A DNA stretch of 64,000 nt from Neotamlana nanhaiensis (GTDB lineage: Bacteria > Bacteroidota > Bacteroidia > Flavobacteriales > Flavobacteriaceae): NCBI RefSeq assembly GCF_000943555.1, contig NZ_JTDV01000005.1, positions 62,001 to 126,000 on the forward strand, read 5' to 3'. Positions 34,571-43,515 of this stretch are shown here, in pieces. Under the pieces are notes generated by a model. The model was not told where the DNA came from. It worked only from the letters and a program-made list of their open reading frames with translations, and ran no database searches. The position numbers and the translations under genes were made by a program. Every line of letters starts with the position of its first letter. Position 1 is the stretch's first letter.

Positions 34571-35054
34571 GAAAATATATATAATAGGAAGTTTAGTTGC
34601 TACATTAATAGCTTCAACTCCTTATTTATTTTACTTATATGAAAGTGTTCCAGACCAAAAGGTTTGGGACACTTTTTTATTTACAATTAAAAGTAATTAT
34701 TATGAAAGTGTTTTTGTATTAGCATGGACTTTAACAAGTAAATTAATACCTCTCTTTCTTCTATTTATATGGTTTTTTACTTGCAGACATTGGTGGTATC
34801 ATGTTTTATTAGTTCCAATTGCTATGTACATATACCAAATATTCACAACCTTAAATGAAGATTTTTCAATTGTTGACTCTAATCAATTAATTTATTTATT
34901 ACCTATCATGGCTATTGTTATACCTTCTATTTATCTTATTAGAGCTAGAATTTTTGACCAAATTAATCAAGCAACTAAAAGTTTGGAAGAACTTGAAGAA
35001 GAATTTAAAGTGCGACCTAAATCCTTTTGGGGAAAGTTTAAAGATTACTTTTAA
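34512..35054 (+). CDS. Membrane protein of unknown function, 180 aa
   Basis: A protein with a polar, basic N-terminus (about 20 residues) and four predicted membrane helices, near residues 25-43, 65-87, 93-112 and 125-145. A charged cytoplasmic tail follows (QATKSLEELEEEFKVRP). The motif FTCRHWWYHVLLVPIAMYIYQ between helices two and three is distinctive. The start ATG at 34512 lies inside the preceding 47-aa ORF; the next in-frame ATG comes too late to keep the first helix. The last 4 bases overlap the end of the converging receptor gene. No known family recognised. Confidence 0.7.
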   Translation: MQNKQQKLKKQESRFLHTDKKIYIIGSLVATLIASTPYLFYLYESVPDQKVWDTFLFTIKSNYYESVFVLAWTLTSKLIPLFLLFIWFFTCRHWWYHVLLVPIAMYIYQIFTTLNEDFSIVDSNQLIYLLPIMAIVIPSIYLIRARIFDQINQATKSLEELEEEFKVRPKSFWGKFKDYF

Positions 35055-37465
35055 TCTAGTCGCTCTCTTTCTTCAACCTCAATATTTCTTTTGTTTGTGC
35101 TTAAACGGTAGTTCCCAAATTTATAATTAAAACTAGCCACAAACATTCTGTTTTCCATTTTTGAGTCGTAATACGAACTTTGGTTTAAAAACTGAGTGCT
35201 TTCGTTAAAGTTTTGGGTATTAAACACATCGGTAACCCCTATTCCTAATGAAGCTTTATTATTCCAAAAAGTTTTTCTTAAATTAATATCTAGGTTTCCT
35301 CGTCCGCTCACATTCGATGGTCCATCTACATTTGCCGATAAATAAGTACACGACACATCGAGCGACAAACTATGATCTTTTAACAACGAAAAGTAATGGT
35401 ACATTAATAAATAAAAAGACCACTTTTTATTAAGGTAAGGCGTGTTAGTATCAAATGTTTTAAACGTACTTTCGTAATAAAACAACGAAGACAACACATA
35501 TAAATTCCACCTATTTACTATTGGTGTATACGTCATAAAATCTAAACCATACGAAACCGCATCGTTTACATTTGCGTAAACATATTGCATTTGGTTATTT
35601 TGATTATCCTGAAATTTAATTTCATAAAACGGATTGTTTTCATTTCTATAATAGAGTTCAAAGGTATAATTACTCTTTAAAGTATAACCCAATATAAACG
35701 AATCGTCAATTTGTGGTAACAAATTTGGATCTCCAACAATATAAGTATTGTCGTTTAAATAAAACTTAAACGGGTTTAACTCTTCAAACCTTGGCCTGTA
35801 AATGCGTCGGTTATACTGTAAATAAACTTGATTATTATCATTAAAAGCATGCAACAGATGAAACGTTGGGAACAATTTAAAATAGTCTTTGTTATTTGTA
35901 TTGGTATCGAAAACCGATATACCTTCCAACTGTGTAAACTCCGAACGCAACCCTAACTTTAAACTCCATTTTGCCCATTCTTTAGCATAACTAAAATAAG
36001 CGGCGTAGTTAAATTCATCGTATAAAAATACATTGGAATTATTAAAATCTTCTTCTTTTTCTCCATCTACAAAAATGAATTGATCTATTTCACTATCGGA
36101 ATTAATATGCGACAATTTAATACCTGTTTCAATTTTTGATTCATTTAAAGGCAACTCGTAATCTATTTGCCCTGTACTTAACCTAATAACTTGACTGTTA
36201 TAAGTTTGAAACTTGTTTTCTCTAAAAGCATTAACGGTGTTTGGATAAAAATAATCGGTATTAACATCTTGGAAATTAGAATCATCAAAATACGTATGAT
36301 GTAAACTTACAGAAAGTTTCTCGCCTTCTTTTTTAAACTTTTTCACATAATCGAGTGTGAACGCCAAATTAAATTTTTCGCTTACGGCTTCGTTTGAAGT
36401 ATCAAAAATAGAGTCTAAATTTTTGTTTGCATCAAATACTTGTGTTGAAGAAAAAATATCTGTTTGCGTACCACGCCTAGGTTGCAACATAACATTGGAG
36501 GTAAAACCAATGGAGTTTTTATCGTTTATTTCATAATCAATGTTAGCGCTTATATTTCTATTGGCCGATTCGCGAACACGTTCATAATCGGTTTCCCAAC
36601 TTGTTTCCGTTTGATTATTTTCAATAAAATTAACAGTTTGGTATTGGTAACGATAATCTTTTCTAGGACTAACATTGTAACTTAAATACGCACCAAGTTT
36701 TTTTGCTTTATAAAAATGACTAGTACCAGCCGAATATTTAGGAAACTGAAAGCCTTGTTTAAAATTCCCAAAAATACTGCCGTGGTAACCTGCAATTATA
36801 TTTTTACTGGTTACAATATTTAAAACAGCACCACCTTCGGCATCATATTTAGCTGGTGGATTGGTTATAACTTCAACAGATTTTATATTACTTGCGGGTG
36901 TGCCTTCTAGCAATTGTACTACTTCTGTTTCCGATAAATGTACACGCCTGTCATTAATATAAATAACTGGCGGGCTATTTTTTACTGTAATTTTTTCATC
37001 TTGTACAATAACACCCGGCGTATGTTTTAAAACATCAAAAACATTTTGATTGGATAAGGTGGAGTTTTCAACATTAAAAATTAATCTATCTACGGTTCGT
37101 TTTACTGTTGGGCGTTTACTAACTACTGTAACACCATCGAGATTTTCAACATTTTCTTTAAGTATAATAACACCTAAGTTTATATCGTTACTTATAGAAA
37201 ATTTTTTCTCAAATGTTTCAAACCCTAAATAACTAATCTTTAAAAAATAATCGCCATTTTTTATTTGAGTTATTAAAAATTGTCCTTCTTCATTTGTTGT
37301 ACTTCCTGTTAACGGTGTTTTTGAATCTTTGGTTAATAGTACAACATTTGCATATGGGATTACAACATTATTAATATCGTTTAAAACACCTGATAAACTA
37401 AATTCTTGAGAAAAACTTAAAATTGAACATAATAAAAAAATGAAGTGCGTTAACTTGTTAATCAT
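35051..37465 (-). CDS. Outer-membrane beta-barrel protein, TonB-receptor-like
   Basis: An 804-residue protein with a signal peptide (MINKLTHFIFLLCSILSFSQ). A carboxypeptidase-regulatory-like beta domain (about 22-105, LLTKDSKTPLTGSTTNEEGQ) comes first. Next is a plug domain (about 115-215) with VFDVLKHTPGVIVQDE and TNPPAKYDAEGGAVLNI, and then a long Tyr/Phe/Asn-rich barrel. This is the layout of the outer membrane beta-barrel family (PF14905) related to TonB-dependent receptors. No SusD-like partner lies nearby, so a glycan-uptake role is not supported; a siderophore, metal or peptide ligand is possible. The gene is monocistronic. Confidence 0.88.
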   Translation of the reverse strand: MINKLTHFIFLLCSILSFSQEFSLSGVLNDINNVVIPYANVVLLTKDSKTPLTGSTTNEEGQFLITQIKNGDYFLKISYLGFETFEKKFSISNDINLGVIILKENVENLDGVTVVSKRPTVKRTVDRLIFNVENSTLSNQNVFDVLKHTPGVIVQDEKITVKNSPPVIYINDRRVHLSETEVVQLLEGTPASNIKSVEVITNPPAKYDAEGGAVLNIVTSKNIIAGYHGSIFGNFKQGFQFPKYSAGTSHFYKAKKLGAYLSYNVSPRKDYRYQYQTVNFIENNQTETSWETDYERVRESANRNISANIDYEINDKNSIGFTSNVMLQPRRGTQTDIFSSTQVFDANKNLDSIFDTSNEAVSEKFNLAFTLDYVKKFKKEGEKLSVSLHHTYFDDSNFQDVNTDYFYPNTVNAFRENKFQTYNSQVIRLSTGQIDYELPLNESKIETGIKLSHINSDSEIDQFIFVDGEKEEDFNNSNVFLYDEFNYAAYFSYAKEWAKWSLKLGLRSEFTQLEGISVFDTNTNNKDYFKLFPTFHLLHAFNDNNQVYLQYNRRIYRPRFEELNPFKFYLNDNTYIVGDPNLLPQIDDSFILGYTLKSNYTFELYYRNENNPFYEIKFQDNQNNQMQYVYANVNDAVSYGLDFMTYTPIVNRWNLYVLSSLFYYESTFKTFDTNTPYLNKKWSFYLLMYHYFSLLKDHSLSLDVSCTYLSANVDGPSNVSGRGNLDINLRKTFWNNKASLGIGVTDVFNTQNFNESTQFLNQSSYYDSKMENRMFVASFNYKFGNYRLSTNKRNIEVEERERLD

Positions 37466-37777
37466 CTGTACTATTAAAGGTAAAAAAAAGCCCTAATATT
37501 TGGCTTAATAGCACACTAAATTAATTTTTTTTTTAAACTTATAGGTGGAAATATTTATTAATTATGATTTTTCTGAAAAACCACACAAATAAAAAAGAAT
37601 TATCTTACAAAAATTTATTTTTCATTATAACGTGTTAACGTAGTATCATTTAAAATTTGATGGAAATGCTTAGCAAAATTTCTAATTTAAATAAAAAGAA
37701 TAATGTGCAATTTATAACAGCTTTCATTATCAATTAAAAATTTATTTGTAATTTAATTTTTTATTAAAACACTTACT
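37466..37777. other. 312-base AT-rich divergent intergenic region
   Basis: The region between the receptor gene and ald holds promoters for both. I see long T and A runs and no convincing ORF (a 25-codon frame near 37660 is probably chance), no strong hairpin with a T-run and no repeat of the families found in the his operon. Confidence 0.5.
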
Positions 37778-38977
37778 ATGCCAGAGTCCTTATCGCCTTT
37801 TACCAAGCAACAACTTATTCCACAAGAAGAAAAACTTGAAGTTTTTAAGAAAAAAGGAGATTTATTTATAGGAATTCCAAAAGAAACCGCTTTTCAAGAA
37901 AAACGAGTATGTTTAACACCCGATGCGGTATATGCCTTAGTTAGTAATGGGCACCGTGTTTTGATTGAAGCTGGTGCTGGCGAAAATGCCAATTTTAGCG
38001 ATAGAGATTATAGTGAAGCTGGCGCCGAAGTAACCAACGACACAGCTAAAGTGTTTTCGTGCCCAATGATTCTAAAAGTGGAGCCACCATCTTTAGAACA
38101 AATAAAGCTTATTAATCCGCAAACCATTATTATTTCTGCGCTTCAAATAAAAACGCAATCAAAAAAATATTTTGAAGCTTTAGCAGCTAAACGTGTCACA
38201 GCATTGGCTTTCGAGTTCATTAGAGACGACGATGGCAATTACCCTGCTGTTAGATCTTTAAGTGAAATTGCAGGAACAGCATCGGTACTTATTGCGGCCG
38301 AATTACTTTCGGATACAAAAAATGGTAATGGCCTAATGTTTGGTAATATTAGTGGTGTTCCACCAATTCAAGTCGTCATTTTAGGTGGAGGAACGGTTGG
38401 TGAATTTGCCTCAAGAAGTGCCTTAGGTTTAGGTGCTAATGTAAAGGTTTTTGATAATTCACTTACTAAACTTAGGCGTTTACAAGCCCATTTGGGGCGC
38501 CCAATTTTCACATCAACTATTCAACCTAAAAATTTAACCAAAGCTTTAAAGCGTTGTGATGTTGTGATAGGAGCTGTTCGTGGTGCCAACCGCTCTCCTA
38601 TTTTAGTGACCGATCAAATGGTGCAATCCATGAAAAAAGGTAGTATTATTATTGATGTTAGTATAGATATGGGTGGTTGTTTTGAAACCAGTGAAGTAAC
38701 AAACCACGACAAACCAACTTTTTTACGACATGATGTAGTGCATTATTGCGTACCAAATATTCCGGCGCGTTACCCAAGAACATCCTCAATATCAATAAGT
38801 AATATATTTACGCCTTATTTATTAAAAATTGGAGAAGATGGCGGATTGGAAAATTCCCTACGTTTTGATAGAGGTTTAAAAAATGGGTTGTATTTTTACC
38901 ACGGAATTTTAACCAGTAAATCGGTAGCAGATTGGTTCGATTTAGATTGTAGCGATATTAATTTGCTTATTTTTTAA
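37778..38977 (+). CDS. ald: Alanine dehydrogenase
   Basis: Ald interconverts alanine and pyruvate plus ammonia with NAD. The 399-residue protein shows the AlaDH/PNT N-terminal domain (GIPKETAFQEKRVCLTPDAVYAL near 32-54). Substrate residues lie in TALAFEFIRDDDGNYPAVRSLSEIAG near 147. The Rossmann motif is VVILGGGTVGEFASRSALGLGANVKVFD near 205-232. An N-terminal extension of about 28 residues compared with Bacillus Ald is seen; I recall this longer form in Bacteroidota. A DUF4258 gene follows on the same strand. Confidence 0.9.
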   Translation: MPESLSPFTKQQLIPQEEKLEVFKKKGDLFIGIPKETAFQEKRVCLTPDAVYALVSNGHRVLIEAGAGENANFSDRDYSEAGAEVTNDTAKVFSCPMILKVEPPSLEQIKLINPQTIIISALQIKTQSKKYFEALAAKRVTALAFEFIRDDDGNYPAVRSLSEIAGTASVLIAAELLSDTKNGNGLMFGNISGVPPIQVVILGGGTVGEFASRSALGLGANVKVFDNSLTKLRRLQAHLGRPIFTSTIQPKNLTKALKRCDVVIGAVRGANRSPILVTDQMVQSMKKGSIIIDVSIDMGGCFETSEVTNHDKPTFLRHDVVHYCVPNIPARYPRTSSISISNIFTPYLLKIGEDGGLENSLRFDRGLKNGLYFYHGILTSKSVADWFDLDCSDINLLIF

Positions 38978-39005
38978 TTGCCGATTTTTTCAATTTAAAT
39001 TTTAA

Positions 39006-39377
39006 ATGAAGTTTATTCACAGACTCGGGTATTATCTCGGTGGTTTTTCAATAGGATTAATTGTTTTAGCCTTTTTTTTAAGTGGAAAAAAAACATCTTG
39101 CAGCTATGGTCCAGAAGCCAGAGTTATAAAAAATATTAACTCAAAAAAACTTGTTTATACTAGTAATGTGTTTTCAGTATTAAACCAAAATAACTTAGAC
39201 ACCTCGCAGGTTAATAATGCTATTAAACATGGTAATATTAATTTCTCAAAAAGTGAAACCCGCAAAGAACCTTGCGCTACTTATTATTTAGAAAATGTTT
39301 TAAATGATAAAACTATTACGCTAACAATTGAAAACTGTGATAGTATTGCAACAATTACTCAATTGAAAATTAAATAA
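39006..39377 (+). CDS. DUF4258 membrane-anchored protein
   Basis: A 123-residue protein with one N-terminal membrane helix (YYLGGFSIGLIVLAFFLSG) and a periplasmic domain. SCSYGPEARVIKNINSKKL and TRKEPCATYYLENVLNDK contain conserved cysteines that might form a disulfide. The pattern fits DUF4258, a family of unknown function. It lies 28 bases after ald and one base before the sugar transferase gene, so co-expression with both is likely. Confidence 0.78.
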   Translation: MKFIHRLGYYLGGFSIGLIVLAFFLSGKKTSCSYGPEARVIKNINSKKLVYTSNVFSVLNQNNLDTSQVNNAIKHGNINFSKSETRKEPCATYYLENVLNDKTITLTIENCDSIATITQLKIK

Positions 39378-39378
39378 C

Positions 39379-39969
39379 ATGATAAAACGCTGTTTTGATA
39401 TTTTATTTTCAATAACAGGACTCATTTTATTATTTCCAATACTTGTTTGTGTAGCTATTCTTGTTAAGCTCGACTCTAAAGGCTCGGTAATATTTAAACA
39501 AGAACGTGTTGGTAAAAACAACTCCAATTTTACGTTGTACAAATTCCGAACTATGCGCACTTTGCAAAACCCATCTTCCTGCTTAACCATTGGAAATACA
39601 GATACTCGCATTACCAACGTTGGTTATTATTTAAGAACATTTAAATTAGACGAACTCCCGCAACTACTCAATATTTTAAAAGGTGATATGAGCTTTGTTG
39701 GCCCACGACCAGAATTACGCTATTTTATAAATAAATATTCGGGAACCGATTTAGAAGTGCTACAAGTAAAACCTGGTTTAACCGGTTTAGCTTCCTTAAA
39801 ATATAAAAATGAAGATGAATTATTAAAGGCCGCAGAAAACCCAGAGCATTATTATATTACAACTATTTTGCCAGACAAAATTAGACTCAATAAAATATAT
39901 ATTGAAACTCAAAGTTTCTTTCTGGATGTAAAAATTATATTCAAAACAATTTTTAGCATTTTTAAGTAA
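39379..39969 (+). CDS. Undecaprenyl-phosphate sugar-phosphate transferase (PglC type)
   Basis: A 196-residue monotopic phosphoglycosyl transferase that attaches the first sugar phosphate to the lipid carrier for a surface glycan. One N-terminal hydrophobic re-entrant helix (residues 1-30, FDILFSITGLILLFPILV) precedes the catalytic core. That core holds IFKQERVGKNNSNFTLYKFRTM near 40-60, TFKLDELPQLLNILKGDMSFVGPRPE near 93-118 and VKPGLTGLASL near 135. It is the short form without the extra N-terminal helices. It lies next to a nucleotide-sugar dehydratase. Confidence 0.92.
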   Translation: MIKRCFDILFSITGLILLFPILVCVAILVKLDSKGSVIFKQERVGKNNSNFTLYKFRTMRTLQNPSSCLTIGNTDTRITNVGYYLRTFKLDELPQLLNILKGDMSFVGPRPELRYFINKYSGTDLEVLQVKPGLTGLASLKYKNEDELLKAAENPEHYYITTILPDKIRLNKIYIETQSFFLDVKIIFKTIFSIFK

Positions 39970-40035
39970 ACCGCTAAATTGCTTACTTTGCAAGTATCAT
40001 AATTAAATCTTTTTATCAAATTTGGCATAAATTTC

Positions 40036-41091
40036 ATGGATAATAAAACTGCTAACCGAATAGACAATTTATTGCTAAGTGCTGAAGTGTTTTCAAAACC
40101 TTCTAACGAAGATATTATTCCATGTAATTTTACCGAAGAAGTTATTTTAATTACGGGTGCTGCTGGCTCTATTGGAAGCGCATTAGCGAAACAACTTACA
40201 AATTCAACTTACAAAAAACTAGTACTTGTTGATATTGCTGAATCGCCTTTATACGAACTCATTAAAGACTTAGAAAACCAAAACACCTTAAATATGGAGT
40301 TTGTAATTTTAAATATTACTGATGAAGCTTCCTTAAAAAAGGTATTTGAAAAATATAAACCAACCATATTATTTCATGCAGCGGCATACAAACACGTGCC
40401 TTTAATGGAAAGTAATCCGTTTGAAGCCGTAAAACTTAATATTTTTGGTACCAAGTTACTAGCAGATTTAGCTATTACATTTAAGGTGAAAAAATTCATA
40501 TTTATTTCTACCGACAAAGCTGTAAACCCAATAAGTATTATGGGTTTAACTAAATTGATAGCGGAACATTACTTAAACTTCCTTTCAGAAAATAAAAACA
40601 CAAAATTTTTAATAACACGCTTTGGAAATATTTTAGGTTCCAACGGTTCTGTTGTGCCGCTTTTAAAAAAGCAAATAGATTTCAATTTACCCCTAACCGT
40701 AACAAATAAAGAAATTTCCAGATATTTTATTAGTAAAGAAAGTGCTTGTGCATTAATTTTAAAAATTGCAGAAACCGAAAATTCTAGTAACACTTTTACA
40801 TTTAATATGGGGGAACCGATTAAAATTATTGATTTAGCCAAACGAATGATTCATTTAGCCAAACTAAACGAAAATTATCCGATTAAAATAACAGGTTTAC
40901 GCCCTGGTGAAAAACTGAATGAAGAGATTATTAATAACTATGAAAAATTAAACCCTTCAAAAAATCCTGATATTTTTATTGTAGAAAACTCTAAACGTAA
41001 AATTAAACCAATCGATTTTTCAAAATTAAATCAAATGGATTTAGCTTTATCAGCAAAAGAGATTAAGGATATTTTATATAGTTTACTATAA
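40036..41091 (+). CDS. Nucleotide-sugar dehydratase, FlaA1/CapD type
   Basis: A 351-residue soluble extended SDR of the UDP-GlcNAc 4,6-dehydratase group, preparing an activated sugar for surface polysaccharide. The NAD motif VILITGAAGSIGSALAKQL lies near residue 34-52. HAAAYKHVPLMESNPFEA lies near 115, FISTDKAVNPISIMGLTK near 155 with Met where a standard SDR has Tyr (typical of this family), and ITGLRPGEKLNEEI near 285. It lacks the membrane part of long CapD proteins. The Wza-like export gene is 2.4 kb away, beyond putA and aroB. Confidence 0.88.
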   Translation: MDNKTANRIDNLLLSAEVFSKPSNEDIIPCNFTEEVILITGAAGSIGSALAKQLTNSTYKKLVLVDIAESPLYELIKDLENQNTLNMEFVILNITDEASLKKVFEKYKPTILFHAAAYKHVPLMESNPFEAVKLNIFGTKLLADLAITFKVKKFIFISTDKAVNPISIMGLTKLIAEHYLNFLSENKNTKFLITRFGNILGSNGSVVPLLKKQIDFNLPLTVTNKEISRYFISKESACALILKIAETENSSNTFTFNMGEPIKIIDLAKRMIHLAKLNENYPIKITGLRPGEKLNEEIINNYEKLNPSKNPDIFIVENSKRKIKPIDFSKLNQMDLALSAKEIKDILYSLL

Positions 41092-41093
41092 TT

Positions 41094-42266
41094 TTAAACT
41101 TTTCTGCGGCGTTTTTCTCTTCCTAAAAGCGCTAACTCTCTACCAGTTTGTCCAGCAACCGAAGTATTTTCTTCAGCACGACGAATTAAATATGGCATCA
41201 CATCTTTTACCGGTCCAAAAGGCACATACTTTGCAACGTTATAACCTTGAGCCGCAAGGTTAAAACTAATATGGTCGCTCATGCCGTAAAGCTGACCAAA
41301 CCAAACTCTATAATCGTTATTATCTAAACCTTTTTCTTGCATTAACCGCATTAATAAATAAGAACTATCTTCATTATGTGTTCCTGCAAACAGATGTATG
41401 GTTTCTAGATTATTCATTATGAAATGTAAACCAGCATTAAAATTTTGATCGGTTGCAAATTTACTTTCGCAAATTGGCGTGTTATAACCTCTTGCCTCCG
41501 CCCTGTCATTTTCCTTTTCCATATAAGCACCTCGAACCAATTTATAACCTAAAAAATAGTTACCCGATTTAGCTTTTTTAAATTCTTCCTCTAAAAAATC
41601 CAATCTATCGTGCCTATACATTTGTACCGTATTAAAAACAATAGGTTTGTCGGTATTGTATTTTTGCATCATTTGTGTTACTAAATCATCGGCAGCTGTT
41701 TGCATCCAGCTTTCTTCAGCATCTATTAAAACTGTAACATCACATGCTTTCGCTACTTTACAAACAGCATCAAAACGTTGTACAACACGCTGCCATTCGA
41801 CCTGTTCTTCAACTGTTAATGTCTTACCTTCTCCTAGTTTTTCATATAGATAAAAGCGACCAAACCCAGTAGGTTTAAACACAGCGATTGGCATCGCTTT
41901 GTTATCTTTACCAAATTCAATTATTTTAATAATTTTATCTCGAGCAGCATCAAATTCTTTTTCGTTCGCCTTACCTTCAACCGAATAATCTAATACCGAA
42001 CTCACGCCTTTGGTGTACATTTTTTCAATTACCGGCAAGCAATCTTCTTCATTTACACCACCACAAAAATGATCAAAAACTGTAGAACGAATTAAGCCTT
42101 CAATAGGTAAATGTGCTTTTAGTGCAAAATTAGTTGCTGCGGTTCCTATTTTTACTAAAGGTTCGATAGATATCATTTTAAACAAAAAATAAGCACGCTC
42201 TAATTCAGAATCATTTTTAAGAGCAAAGGCTATTTCGGTGTTATTAAAAATTAAATCGGTATTCAT
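41094..42266 (-). CDS. Proline dehydrogenase (monofunctional)
   Basis: A 390-residue FAD-dependent proline dehydrogenase, converting proline to P5C. The barrel motifs are IAVFKPTGFGRFYLYEKLG near 130, VTVLIDAEESWMQ near 178 and YKLVRGAYMEKENDRA near 243. The substrate-binding YVPFGPVKDVMPYLIRRAEENTSV is near the C-terminus. Start: the frame continues to a TTG at 42287, but a TATCTTTG promoter box occupies 42285-42292, so the ATG at 42266 (MNTDLIFNNTEIAF) is chosen. It converges on the dehydratase gene with a 2-base gap and is divergent from aroB. Confidence 0.92.
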   Translation of the reverse strand: MNTDLIFNNTEIAFALKNDSELERAYFLFKMISIEPLVKIGTAATNFALKAHLPIEGLIRSTVFDHFCGGVNEEDCLPVIEKMYTKGVSSVLDYSVEGKANEKEFDAARDKIIKIIEFGKDNKAMPIAVFKPTGFGRFYLYEKLGEGKTLTVEEQVEWQRVVQRFDAVCKVAKACDVTVLIDAEESWMQTAADDLVTQMMQKYNTDKPIVFNTVQMYRHDRLDFLEEEFKKAKSGNYFLGYKLVRGAYMEKENDRAEARGYNTPICESKFATDQNFNAGLHFIMNNLETIHLFAGTHNEDSSYLLMRLMQEKGLDNNDYRVWFGQLYGMSDHISFNLAAQGYNVAKYVPFGPVKDVMPYLIRRAEENTSVAGQTGRELALLGREKRRRKV

Positions 42267-42284
42267 ATTTTGAAAAAATTTTGA

Positions 42285-42292
42285 CAAAGATA
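42285..42292 (-). promoter_or_regulatory. Promoter -7 box for proline dehydrogenase
   Basis: TATCTTTG on the minus strand, 19 bases upstream of the chosen ATG. It overlaps the alternative upstream start. Confidence 0.55.
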
Positions 42293-42363
42293 ATTATACC
42301 GAAGCTATCTTTTTTTACAAAATCTCCTTAATTTCACATCCTCAAAAAATTAATTTCATTTTC

Positions 42364-43431
42364 ATGGATTCAATTATCGCAAATAACAGCACGATACATT
42401 TTAATGCCAATTGTTACAACGCTATAAACAAGCATATTAAAGAGAATAATTTTTCTAAAATTTTTATTTTAGTTGATGAAAATACACATCAATTTTGTTT
42501 AGCAAGTTTTTTAGAAAAGCTTGAAACAACTATTAGCCTTGAAATTATTGAAATAGAATCCGGTGAAATAAACAAAACCATTGATACTTGTGTTGGGGTT
42601 TGGAATACCTTGTCCGACTTAGATGCCGACAGAAAAAGTTTAATGATTAATGTTGGTGGTGGTGTAATTACAGATTTAGGTGGTTTTGTAGCTTGTACGT
42701 TTAAGCGTGGCATTGCCTATGTAAACGTACCAACAACATTACTTTCTATGGTTGATGCATCGGTTGGAGGAAAAACTGGAGTTGATTTAGGTCATTTAAA
42801 AAATCAAATTGGTGTTATTGATAGTCCTGATTTAGTTTTAATTGACACTAATTTTTTAGATACTTTACCAAGTAACCAAATGCGCTCTGGTCTAGCTGAA
42901 ATGCTAAAACATGGTTTAATAAGCGACGTTAATTACTGGAATAAGTTTAGTGATTTATCGAAACTTTCATTAGACGATTTAGACGAATTAATTTATGAAT
43001 CTGTAATAATAAAGCGTAACGTTGTTACAGAAGATCCTAGAGAAGACGGATTGCGGAAAACCTTAAATTTTGGACATACACTTGGCCATGCTATTGAAAC
43101 TTATTTTTTAGGTAACAAGGCTAAAACCACGCTTTTACATGGTGAAGCCATTGTAATTGGAATGATTTTAGCAAGTTATATTTCAACTGAACTAACCAAT
43201 TTCCCAAAAACTGATCGAGATTTTATAAAAGATTTATTTATTAGTTACTACGGAAAAACTACCATCGAAAAAGCTGACATAAAACCAATACTTGAATTAC
43301 TTAAGTACGACAAGAAAAATAGCCACGGTAATATCAATTTTGTGTTATTAGAAGCTATTGGAAAACCTAAAATAGATTGTATTGTGGATGAAAGTATTAT
43401 TTTAAATGCTTTTGATTATTACGCGAACTAA
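42364..43431 (+). CDS. aroB: 3-dehydroquinate synthase
   Basis: AroB cyclises DAHP to 3-dehydroquinate in the shikimate pathway using NAD and zinc. The 355-residue protein shows INVGGGVITDLGGFVACTFKRGI near 97-119 and NVPTTLLSMVDASVGGKTGVD near 122-142. RSGLAEMLKHGLI lies near 178 (zinc Glu) and LNFGHTLGHAIET near 237 (zinc His). It is divergent from proline dehydrogenase and is followed by a strong bidirectional terminator. Confidence 0.95.
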   Translation: MDSIIANNSTIHFNANCYNAINKHIKENNFSKIFILVDENTHQFCLASFLEKLETTISLEIIEIESGEINKTIDTCVGVWNTLSDLDADRKSLMINVGGGVITDLGGFVACTFKRGIAYVNVPTTLLSMVDASVGGKTGVDLGHLKNQIGVIDSPDLVLIDTNFLDTLPSNQMRSGLAEMLKHGLISDVNYWNKFSDLSKLSLDDLDELIYESVIIKRNVVTEDPREDGLRKTLNFGHTLGHAIETYFLGNKAKTTLLHGEAIVIGMILASYISTELTNFPKTDRDFIKDLFISYYGKTTIEKADIKPILELLKYDKKNSHGNINFVLLEAIGKPKIDCIVDESIILNAFDYYAN

Positions 43432-43460
43432 CAAAAAACAACTAAAACCTTAAAGCAATA

Positions 43461-43491
43461 AAAAACTCCACTTTTTTTAGTGGAGTTTTTT
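43461..43491. terminator. Bidirectional terminator between aroB and the export lipoprotein gene
   Basis: AAAAACTCCACT and AGTGGAGTTTTT form a 12-bp stem with a short T loop, with A-run and T-run on the two sides. It suits both converging genes. Confidence 0.88.
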
Positions 43492-43515
43492 CATTTATAA
43501 AATAAAATTTTAAAT

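Noticed and set aside
37660-37737. 25-codon ORF before ald
   Set aside because: No conserved features and AT-rich composition; it could be chance, and no leader-like run of alanine codons is present.
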